A stretch of DNA of 5,156 nucleotides, taken from Janthinobacterium lividum. GTDB lineage: Bacteria > Pseudomonadota > Gammaproteobacteria > Burkholderiales > Burkholderiaceae_D. Positions 1 through 5,156 of this stretch are shown piece after piece. Under the pieces are notes generated by a model. That model had not been told where the DNA came from and did no database searches. It saw nothing but the letters and a program-made list of their open reading frames with translations. The stretch is taken from the NCBI GenBank assembly GCA_945864765.1, contig CAMBDR010000400.1, forward strand, positions 1 to 5,156, read 5' to 3'. Within the stretch, counting starts at the first letter, position 1. Each line of letters begins with the position of its first letter. Made by a program: the position numbers and the translations under genes.

Positions 1-57
1 GCCTGTCTGGATCAATTGATCAACAACACGAAACAATGCGCACCTGCGCTTATTTGA
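1..57 (+). CDS. Possible C-terminal tail of an upstream gene (partial)
   Basis: Frame 1 is open from the window edge and ends at a TGA at 55-57, giving an 18-residue tail ACLDQLINNTKQCAPALI. A stop here would leave a 17-base gap before the glycosyltransferase start at 75, which is normal spacing inside an operon and fits the ATG 75 start. The tail is too short to recognise, and the glycosyltransferase frame (frame 3) is also open to the window edge, so this could be non-coding. No function can be given. Confidence 0.3.
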   Translation, partial: ACLDQLINNTKQCAPALI

Positions 58-74
58 AAGAGAAACAGGGATTC

Positions 75-2444
75 ATGGCAACTCAAGCACAGCGCAAGGC
101 CAAGCCAGCCGATTGGCAAGGCAGGTTGGAAGGAATTCATGGCCGTTTAGCCTATGGATGGGTGTTCAATACCAGGCAGCCACAGGCGCGCGTGGTGGTT
201 GAAGCCTGTTTGAATGGTTTGCCCTTTGGCACCGTGGTGGCGGACGTGGCACGAGCTGGTATAAGTGCGATTAATGAATCATGCGAGGATGTTTGCCATG
301 GTTTTGTCATCGATCTGGGGCAAGGTAAGCGGGAAGGACTACTCACCGCGCGCGTTGCCAATACCGACTTTGTCTTGCCCGGCAGTTTGCAATTGGATGA
401 CCCAGCAGCACCAGCTCCACCAAGGGAGGCCTTGAGCCTGGTGTTTGGTGATGGCGGTTTGCGTTTGCATGGCTGGGCAATTGATCCATTGCAGCCGACC
501 AAACAGCTCAAGCTAAGCGCACTAATTGGGGGCAAACTGGTGGCACAGGCACTGGCCAATTTGGAACACCCGGCCCTACGGGCGCAACAATTGGGCAAGC
601 ACGGCTTTGTTTTGGATTTGCCTTTGATTTTGGCCGATGGTGCGCTGCATGATGTGGCGGTGGTCGATGAGTCGGGTTTGCCGCTGACTGGCAGCCCGGT
701 GCAGGTATGTTGTAACCTCGACCCGATTCAAACCTTGGTCCCGGATGGTTCAGAGTCGGCCTTGTTGCGTAACGTATTGCAAAACTATCAAAAATTTATT
801 CCACACAGTTTGGGGTGGGATCATTATTCAGGCTGGGCACAACATTTTCCACCCATACTGCCGGATTCGCCCACAGCACCGCTCCGAATTGCCGTTGTCA
901 TCAGCGGTGCCGCCGATTTAATCGGCACCACGGTGCAAAGTTTGCAGCAGCAAGAGGGCGTGGATGTACAAAATTTCCCACGCGGGAGGACAAAGAAAGC
1001 GGGCAGTTTTGAAGCTTCGCTTAAAGCCGCCTTGGCCAGCGGCGCGCAGTGGCTGGCATGCGTGCGCGCGGGCGATACGCTACCCGCCCATGCCTTGGCG
1101 TGCGCCACCTGCGAAACCGGCAGCGCAGCCATTGTGTACGGCGATAGCGAGACCGATCTGGCGGGCAGCCTGCGCCCATGGTTTAAGCCTGCATGGAATT
1201 ATGAATACGCGCTGGGTAGTGATTATGTGCTGGAATTGATGTTGATGAAGCGTGATTTGGTCGAAGCGGTTTTGTCGCAGTCTCAATCTTTTCCCGCCAA
1301 TGCGGCGGCCTTGTCGTGGCAGGTGTTGGCACAGGTACTGGTGCAAACCAGTCCGGCGATTGTGCATGTGCCCTATGTTTTATACCGCTATCAAACGGCG
1401 CTGAGTGAGTCTGAACGGCTTGAGCGCCATCATGCCGCCGCCGCCGCGCTGGCGCAGTTAGAACCTGGCGCACAGTTGCAGCCCTTGGTGGCGCAAGATC
1501 CGGCGTGTTGTGCCCGGCGCTTGCAGCGTTTGCTGCCCAGCGATAAGGTACCGACCGTGAGCTTGATTATTCCAACCCGCGATCAGGCGGCGATGTTGAA
1601 ACAATGTATCGACAGTATTTTGCAATTCACCGATTACCCGAATCTGGAAATCATCGTCATCGATAACGGTTCATCAGAAAGTGCAACCCACACTTATTTC
1701 CGCAAGCTGCAAAAACAGGGCATCACCGTTTTGCCAGCGCCAGGCGTGTTCAACTTTGCGCGCATCAACAATCTGGCGGTCACCGCCGCCAAGGGCGAAG
1801 TCATTGGTTTGATCAATAATGATATTCAGGCTTTGCATCATGGCTGGCTGCAAGAAATGCTGAGCCATTTAATGCAGCCCCATGTGGGCGCGGTGGGGGC
1901 CAAATTATTGTGGCCAAATCAAATGGTGCAACATGGCGGCATTGTGCTGGGTGTCGGTAATGTTGCGGCGCACTATGGTAATTTGCTGTCCGATGCGGAT
2001 TGGGGCGATCACGGCCGTAATCAATTAGTCTTGCAAGTGAGCGGTGTCACCGCCGCTTGTTTGCTCATGCGCCGGGCCGATTACCTGGCCTTGGGTGGCA
2101 TGGATGAACATGCCTTCCCGGTGGCGTTTAACGATGTGGATTTGTGTTTGCGCCTGCGCGCGCGTGGTCAAGCCATTATCTGGACGCCGCATGCCAAATT
2201 ATTGCATGCCGAGTCGGCCAGCCGTGGTCAGGAAGACACGCCGCAAAAGCGCGCCCGCGCACAGCGTGAAGTTGAACAGTTGCGGCTGCGCTGGGGCCAT
2301 GTTTTATTGCATGATCCGGCTTATCACCCCAGTTTGAATTTGGACCCGCACAGCCATGTTTTTAGTGGTTTGGCCTTGCCGCCACGGCGGCGCGCTCCAC
2401 GTTTGGCCGATCTTGTCAGTAATGAACCCAGAGAAGAATCATGA
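75..2444 (+). CDS. Multidomain family 2 glycosyltransferase (two N-terminal repeats, degenerate GT domain, active GT-A domain)
   Basis: This is a 789-residue, probably cytoplasmic glycosyltransferase with no signal peptide or membrane segment. Residues about 18-104 and 122-208 are two diverged copies of one beta-rich module; both have a GW near the start, QP a few residues later, HGFV-DL in the middle and LPGS/LTGS at the end. Residues about 268-400 resemble a GT2 domain (YGDSETD at 355-361, WFKPAWNYEYAL at 369-380) but lack the usual acidic pairs. Residues about 492-740 form an intact GT2 domain: VSLIIPTRD (495-503), DNGSS (530-534), NND in the DxD position (581-583), VGAVGAKLLWP (604-614), AFNDVDLCLRLR (684-695) and the HAESASRG-ED block (711-721). 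Such proteins typically transfer nucleotide-activated sugars to O-antigen, capsule or glycoprotein chains; the donor and acceptor here are unknown. I chose ATG 75 over ATG 36 because an AGGGA (67-71) and a purine-rich run (56-65) precede it, while ATG 36 has no ribosome site. The stop overlaps the next gene by four bases. Confidence 0.9.
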   Translation: MATQAQRKAKPADWQGRLEGIHGRLAYGWVFNTRQPQARVVVEACLNGLPFGTVVADVARAGISAINESCEDVCHGFVIDLGQGKREGLLTARVANTDFVLPGSLQLDDPAAPAPPREALSLVFGDGGLRLHGWAIDPLQPTKQLKLSALIGGKLVAQALANLEHPALRAQQLGKHGFVLDLPLILADGALHDVAVVDESGLPLTGSPVQVCCNLDPIQTLVPDGSESALLRNVLQNYQKFIPHSLGWDHYSGWAQHFPPILPDSPTAPLRIAVVISGAADLIGTTVQSLQQQEGVDVQNFPRGRTKKAGSFEASLKAALASGAQWLACVRAGDTLPAHALACATCETGSAAIVYGDSETDLAGSLRPWFKPAWNYEYALGSDYVLELMLMKRDLVEAVLSQSQSFPANAAALSWQVLAQVLVQTSPAIVHVPYVLYRYQTALSESERLERHHAAAAALAQLEPGAQLQPLVAQDPACCARRLQRLLPSDKVPTVSLIIPTRDQAAMLKQCIDSILQFTDYPNLEIIVIDNGSSESATHTYFRKLQKQGITVLPAPGVFNFARINNLAVTAAKGEVIGLINNDIQALHHGWLQEMLSHLMQPHVGAVGAKLLWPNQMVQHGGIVLGVGNVAAHYGNLLSDADWGDHGRNQLVLQVSGVTAACLLMRRADYLALGGMDEHAFPVAFNDVDLCLRLRARGQAIIWTPHAKLLHAESASRGQEDTPQKRARAQREVEQLRLRWGHVLLHDPAYHPSLNLDPHSHVFSGLALPPRRRAPRLADLVSNEPREES
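126..386 (+). repeat. Protein-level internal repeat, copy 1 of the N-terminal module
   Basis: This segment encodes residues about 18-104 of the glycosyltransferase. It aligns by eye with residues about 122-208: GWVFNTRQP against GWAIDPLQP, HGFVIDL against HGFVLDL, and LPGS against LTGS, with similar spacing between the anchors. The module looks beta-rich, with alternating hydrophobic residues. Its role is unknown; a carbohydrate- or partner-binding role is only an inference. The DNA copies are too diverged to be a nucleotide repeat, so the duplication is old. Confidence 0.65.
438..698 (+). repeat. Protein-level internal repeat, copy 2 of the N-terminal module
   Basis: This segment encodes residues about 122-208 of the glycosyltransferase. 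It shares the GW, QP, HGFV-DL and terminal GS anchors with copy 1 but is a few residues shorter between QP and HGFV. A linker rich in Pro and Ala (DDPAAPAPP, residues 108-116) separates the copies, as expected of independently folding domains. Confidence 0.65.
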
Positions 2445-3085
2445 ACCCTGTAATCGATGCCCCTGATGTAGTCACTGCGGCAGTTACCGCGCCAACCCAC
2501 CTTTTATTGCATGTTGGCTGTGGTCGCGCCAATTATCAGCGCTTGCCGATTTGTTTTCGGCAAGCCAAGTGGAAAGAAGTCCGGCTCGATATCGACCCCG
2601 GCGTGAATCCGGATATTGTTGCCAGCATAACCGATTTGAGCGTCTTGCCCGATGCCTGCGCCGATGCAATTTGGTCTTCGCATAATTTGGAGCATTTAAA
2701 CAGCTATGAAGTGCCGTTGGCACTGGCAGAATTTCTGCGTGTCTTAAAACCAACAGGTTTTTTGTTACTGAATTTGCCCGATATGCGCGCCATTGCCAAA
2801 CATATTTTGGCCGATAACCTGAATCGCCCGCTGTATCAGGCCGAAGTCGGCGTGATTACGCCGCTGGATATGATTTTCGGGCATCAGGCTTCGTTGCAAC
2901 AAGGCTTACATTTTATGGCGCATCGTTCCGGCTTTACATCAACCACTCTGGGCGAAGCATTACTGGATGCGGGTTTTGCCGAAGTGCGTGTGAATGAAGG
3001 AAAAAATTGGGATTTGTGGGGTTTGGGTTTGATGCCTGAAGCACCTGCCACGCTCTTGGATGAAATGGCCGGGGTGCTGGGTTGA
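2441..3085 (+). CDS. Class I SAM-dependent methyltransferase (type 11-like)
   Basis: This is a 214-residue soluble protein with a Rossmann-type methyltransferase fold. Visible motifs are LLHVGCGRA (22-30, motif I, binds SAM), the acidic end of strand 2 in VRLDIDP (47-53), a DLSVLPDACADAIWSSHNLEHL stretch (65-86) containing motifs II-IV, and the strand after it, RVLKPTGFLLLNLPD (100-114). The C-terminal part (DMIFGHQ 143-149, FMAHRSGFT 158-166, then L--AGF 174-179) resembles methyltransferases that sit beside glycosyltransferases in polysaccharide or flagellin glycosylation loci. The start overlaps the preceding stop as ATGA, with GAGAAG (2431-2436) as ribosome site inside the upstream gene, so translation is probably coupled. 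The substrate, perhaps a hydroxyl or amino group of a sugar, is inferred only from the neighbour. The gene carries a strong internal inverted repeat at 2541-2565. Confidence 0.85.
   Translation: MNPVIDAPDVVTAAVTAPTHLLLHVGCGRANYQRLPICFRQAKWKEVRLDIDPGVNPDIVASITDLSVLPDACADAIWSSHNLEHLNSYEVPLALAEFLRVLKPTGFLLLNLPDMRAIAKHILADNLNRPLYQAEVGVITPLDMIFGHQASLQQGLHFMAHRSGFTSTTLGEALLDAGFAEVRVNEGKNWDLWGLGLMPEAPATLLDEMAGVLG
2541..2565 (+). repeat. Perfect 9-bp inverted repeat inside the methyltransferase gene
   Basis: GCTTGCCGA (2541-2549) and TCGGCAAGC (2557-2565) are exact reverse complements separated by the seven bases TTTGTTT. The mRNA would form a stable hairpin about 100 bases into the gene. It lies in codons for residues 34-42 and has no U-run after it, so it is not a standard terminator. 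It could be coincidence or a pausing, decay or processing structure. Confidence 0.6.
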
Positions 3086-3100
3086 TGAGGGTGAATCCTC

Positions 3101-3129
3101 TTGTCCTTTACTGCCCTTGTCGTTACAAT
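3101..3129 (+). promoter_or_regulatory. Sigma70-type promoter for the btuB leader
   Basis: The -10 hexamer TACAAT (3124-3129) matches TATAAT at five of six positions. A -35 candidate TTGTCC (3101-3106) matches TTGACA at four of six, and the spacer is exactly 17 bases. Transcription would begin near 3135-3137, just ahead of the riboswitch core and just after the methyltransferase ends, which is where a promoter for a riboswitch-controlled gene is expected. Confidence 0.65.
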
Positions 3130-3132
3130 GGG

Positions 3133-3336
3133 CTGGTGTTGGTGCTTGCATCCTGTTCATGGATGCGGTTAAACGGGAAACAGGCGTCTGGCTGCATGGC
3201 CAAATAACCTGTGCTGCCCCCGCAACGGTAAGCAGGTGTCGCTTTTTGCGCGACAACGTAACTCAATAAGGTCACTGTGCCAGACATGGGAAGACGAGTT
3301 GCCACGCCTGCCAGCCCGGATATCGGCCAATTTCAG
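3133..3336 (+). ncRNA. Cobalamin riboswitch (AdoCbl-type aptamer)
   Basis: The conserved blocks of the cobalamin riboswitch occur in the right order: GGTGC (3141-3145), a six-pair hairpin GCATCC/GGATGC (3148-3153 with 3161-3166), GGTTAAACGGGAA (3167-3179), CAGG/CCTG (3181-3184 with 3208-3211) enclosing TGGC/GCCA, the CTGCCCCCGCAACGGTAA core (3214-3231), a peripheral hairpin TGTCGC/GCGACA (3237-3242 with 3250-3255), CACTG (3273-3277), TGGGAAG (3287-3293) and the B12 box AGCCCGGATATCGGCC (3313-3328). The closing stem can be drawn as TTGG with CCAA (3139-3142 with 3327-3330), extendable outward to CTG/CAG, or as GGCTGGT with ATCGGCC (3131-3137 with 3322-3328, with G-U pairs). Ligand binding is expected to switch off the btuB downstream. 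Confidence 0.95.
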
Positions 3337-3339
3337 GTG

Positions 3340-3363
3340 AAAGTAGCGTGTGCTGCTTTTTTT
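3340..3363 (+). terminator. Candidate intrinsic terminator of the riboswitch expression platform
   Basis: AAAGTAGC (3340-3347) pairs with GCTGCTTT (3352-3359) around a GTGT loop, giving eight pairs with one G-U. The uninterrupted T run 3357-3363 supplies both the end of the stem and the U-tail. It starts about ten bases after the B12 box, the usual place for a ligand-dependent terminator. The stem is only moderately GC-rich, so a translational mechanism, or both together, remains possible. Confidence 0.5.
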
Positions 3364-3366
3364 GCA

Positions 3367-3392
3367 TTCAGCTTGCGGGGAAGCCGGCTGAA
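3367..3392 (+). promoter_or_regulatory. Second leader hairpin before the btuB start
   Basis: TTCAGCTTGC (3367-3376) pairs with GCCGGCTGAA (3383-3392), with one mismatch and one G-U, around a GGGGAA loop. No U-run follows, so it is unlikely to terminate transcription. It ends 21 bases before ATG 3414 and contains the only purine-rich, ribosome-site-like bases near the gene, so it may influence translation. That role is an inference. Confidence 0.4.
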
Positions 3393-3413
3393 TACTCTCT
3401 CAATTGTAAACTT

Positions 3414-5156
3414 ATGACTACTCCAATTTTGAATCGTGTGACGCCCTTGCTGGCCTTCGCTTGCGCGAATGCTTTTGCCCAAACACCCGCGCCTGCGGCC
3501 ACTCAAACTGTATTGGTTACCGCCAGCCGTCAGGCTCAGGCTGTGGCAGATGTCTTGATCGATCATGAAATCATTAGCGCGGAAGAAATTGCCAGTTCCA
3601 GCCACCGTTCGATTGCCGAACTATTGCAAAAACAACGAGGCATTGAAATCAGCAGCAACGGCGGCGTCGGCAGTGTTGCCTCGGTATTCTTGCGCGGCAC
3701 CAATAGCCAGCAAAACCTGGTTTTGATCGACGGTGTGCGGATTGGTTCAGCCACCAATGGCGGCGCAACTTGGTCTACCATTCCTTTGTCGCAAATTGAC
3801 CACATTGAAATCGTGTATGGCCCGCTCTCCAGCCTGTATGGGGCCGATGCTGTGGGGGGCGTGATTCAAATTTTTACCAAGCAAGGCAGTACCTATCTGG
3901 AACCGACTTTGGCACTGGGAGTCGGCAGTCATTCGACTCGTACTGAAGAAGCGGGTATTTCTGGTTCCGGCAATCATTTGCGCTTTGCATTACGTGTGGC
4001 GCACGAAAGTTCGGATGGGTTTTCGGCTTCACGGCCCTCGGCAGGACAATACACTTACCATCCCGATAATGATGGTTATCGCCGCAACAGTGCCAGCGGT
4101 AATTTGAGCTGGGACTTGGCCAAGGGGCATGAAATTGGCGTGCGTTTTTTACACAGCCAGTTGAAGGCGCAATTTGATGCTGGCCCAGGTTATGACGACC
4201 GTAGCGATGAACAAGTCGAAACCAGTGCCATGTATGGTAAGCATGCGATTACGCCGCAATGGCGGGCGCAATGGCAAATTTCTCGCGGTACCGATAAAAG
4301 TGCCTATGACGCCTCATTTGGTGCCAGTCGCTTTGACACCCGGCAAAATCAGGCACTGTGGCAAAACGATATCACGCTCGGTTCTGACTTATTGCAACTG
4401 GTGTTGGAACATCGTAGCGAACAAGTTGATTCCGATACGGTGGAACTGGCGCGCAAGCGGCATACCAATTCGCTGGCCATCGCTTATCAATTACGGCGTG
4501 ATGCTCACTTGCTAACCCTGAGTGCGCGGCATGACGATAATTCACAATATCATGGCAATACCACTGGCAGCTTGGCTTACGGCTATCGGATAGATCCACG
4601 CTGGCGTTTTAGTAGCAGTTTGGGCACCAGTTTTCGCGCGCCGACCTTCAATGATTTGTATTACCCCGGTTTTGGCGTGGATAGCAATCGGCCCGAACGT
4701 GGTCGCAATGCCGAAATAGGTTTGCATTATTACGCAGGGCAACACCAGGCGAGTTTAACCTATTACCGCAATCGCATTACTGATTTACTGACCTATGCCA
4801 CCGTATGCCCGGTGCAAGCGGCAAGCCATCCATTTGGTTGTACCTACAATGTCAATCAGGCATTGCTGAGTGGTTTTACCCTGGCGGCCAGTTCGCATTG
4901 GGGGAATTGGGGCGTGAAAAGCTCGCTCGACTGGCAAGATCCACGCGACGAAACCACCCATAAGCGACTGGCACGGCGCGCTCGTCAACATGGCAATGTG
5001 GCGCTGGAATATGCACAAGCTGGCTGGCGCGCGGGTGTGGAAACCACCTTTGCCGATCAGCGCTTTGACGACCCGGCTAATCGCAAAACTTTGGGTGGTT
5101 ACGGTGTGGTGAATCTGTATGCCAGTGTGGCTGTGGCGCAGAATTGGTCATTGCTG
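3414..5156 (+). CDS. btuB: TonB-dependent vitamin B12 (cobalamin) outer-membrane receptor BtuB, 3' end cut off
   Basis: The gene is open through 581 codons to the window edge; E. coli BtuB is 614 residues, so about 30-40 residues with the last beta-strands are missing. A signal peptide ends at AFA|Q (22/23). The TonB box is TVLVTASR (32-39). The plug domain (about 45-156) contains SIAELLQKQRGIEI (66-79), VFLRGTNSQQNLVLIDGVRI (91-110) and GPLSSLYGADAVGGVIQIFTK (136-156). The barrel has SDGF (200-203) and DNDGY (218-222), resembling the calcium-binding loops of BtuB, and GTSFRAPTFNDLYYPGFG (404-421), a typical BtuB barrel block. The protein binds cobalamin at the surface and imports it into the periplasm using TonB-ExbBD energy. 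The cobalamin riboswitch upstream strongly supports the substrate. ATG 3414 is chosen because it gives a good signal peptide, though no clear ribosome site precedes it. Cys465 and Cys476 lie in a predicted loop and could form a disulfide. Confidence 0.93.
   Translation, partial: MTTPILNRVTPLLAFACANAFAQTPAPAATQTVLVTASRQAQAVADVLIDHEIISAEEIASSSHRSIAELLQKQRGIEISSNGGVGSVASVFLRGTNSQQNLVLIDGVRIGSATNGGATWSTIPLSQIDHIEIVYGPLSSLYGADAVGGVIQIFTKQGSTYLEPTLALGVGSHSTRTEEAGISGSGNHLRFALRVAHESSDGFSASRPSAGQYTYHPDNDGYRRNSASGNLSWDLAKGHEIGVRFLHSQLKAQFDAGPGYDDRSDEQVETSAMYGKHAITPQWRAQWQISRGTDKSAYDASFGASRFDTRQNQALWQNDITLGSDLLQLVLEHRSEQVDSDTVELARKRHTNSLAIAYQLRRDAHLLTLSARHDDNSQYHGNTTGSLAYGYRIDPRWRFSSSLGTSFRAPTFNDLYYPGFGVDSNRPERGRNAEIGLHYYAGQHQASLTYYRNRITDLLTYATVCPVQAASHPFGCTYNVNQALLSGFTLAASSHWGNWGVKSSLDWQDPRDETTHKRLARRARQHGNVALEYAQAGWRAGVETTFADQRFDDPANRKTLGGYGVVNLYASVAVAQNWSLL

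Noticed and set aside
36..74. Upstream ATG at 36 as the glycosyltransferase start
   Set aside because: It has no ribosome site, adds 13 residues unlike the family's N-terminus, and would overlap the possible upstream gene tail; ATG 75 is better supported.
152..598. Antisense open frame of 148 codons opposite the glycosyltransferase
   Set aside because: It mirrors a well-supported coding frame, its product has low complexity with many Ser, Pro and Cys residues, and no recognisable motif or ribosome site is present.
3087..3106. Small GAGG/CCTC hairpin (3087-3090 with 3097-3100) as terminator of the glycosyltransferase-methyltransferase operon
   Set aside because: The stem has only four pairs, the bases after it (TTGTCCTTTA) are not a proper U-run, and it runs into the btuB promoter. 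Read-through into the leader cannot be excluded.
2960..3305. Several short open frames on both strands across the btuB leader
   Set aside because: They overlap the cobalamin riboswitch, whose conserved RNA blocks explain the sequence, and their products show no protein family features.
4174..4515. 113-codon open frame inside btuB, + strand, different frame
   Set aside because: It begins at a TTG within a convincing BtuB barrel frame and its product is rich in Trp, Arg and Met, as expected of an out-of-frame shadow.

Overview
The window reads as a stretch of Gram-negative proteobacterial chromosome. The outer-membrane TonB-dependent receptor requires an outer membrane. The moderate GC content, codon use and protein style suggest a betaproteobacterium, possibly Burkholderiales/Oxalobacteraceae, but this is a guess from style and not from a marker gene. 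All supported genes lie on the + strand.

Region 1 (1-3085) is a two-gene surface-glycan or glycoprotein modification unit. The first gene (75-2444) encodes a 789-residue multidomain family 2 glycosyltransferase. It has two tandem copies of an N-terminal beta-rich module, then a glycosyltransferase-like domain with eroded motifs, then an intact GT-A glycosyltransferase domain. Its stop codon overlaps the start of the second gene (2441-3085), a class I SAM-dependent methyltransferase, in an ATGA arrangement, so the two are probably translationally coupled. The natural inference is that one protein adds sugars to a glycan or glycoprotein and the other methylates the glycan or a precursor. The acceptor cannot be read from the sequence. 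The first 57 bases may be the tail of a preceding gene.

Region 2 (3086-3413) is a 328-base leader without a protein-coding gene. It holds a sigma70-type promoter (3101-3129), a cobalamin (AdoCbl-type) riboswitch aptamer (about 3133-3336) with all the conserved core blocks including the B12 box, a candidate intrinsic terminator immediately behind it (3340-3363), and a second hairpin (3367-3392) close to the start codon.

Region 3 (3414-5156, running off the right edge) is btuB, the TonB-dependent vitamin B12 receptor. It has a signal peptide, TonB box, plug and most of the beta-barrel; 581 codons are present and roughly the last 30-40 residues are missing. The riboswitch upstream and the BtuB-like barrel motifs support each other: the cell should make the receptor when cobalamin is scarce and shut it off when cobalamin is plentiful.

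The two halves look functionally unrelated and are separated by a fresh promoter. The main points of interest are the architecture of the glycosyltransferase (internal duplication plus a probable pseudo-enzyme domain) and the layout of the riboswitch expression platform. I see no mobile element, CRISPR array, tRNA or rRNA.
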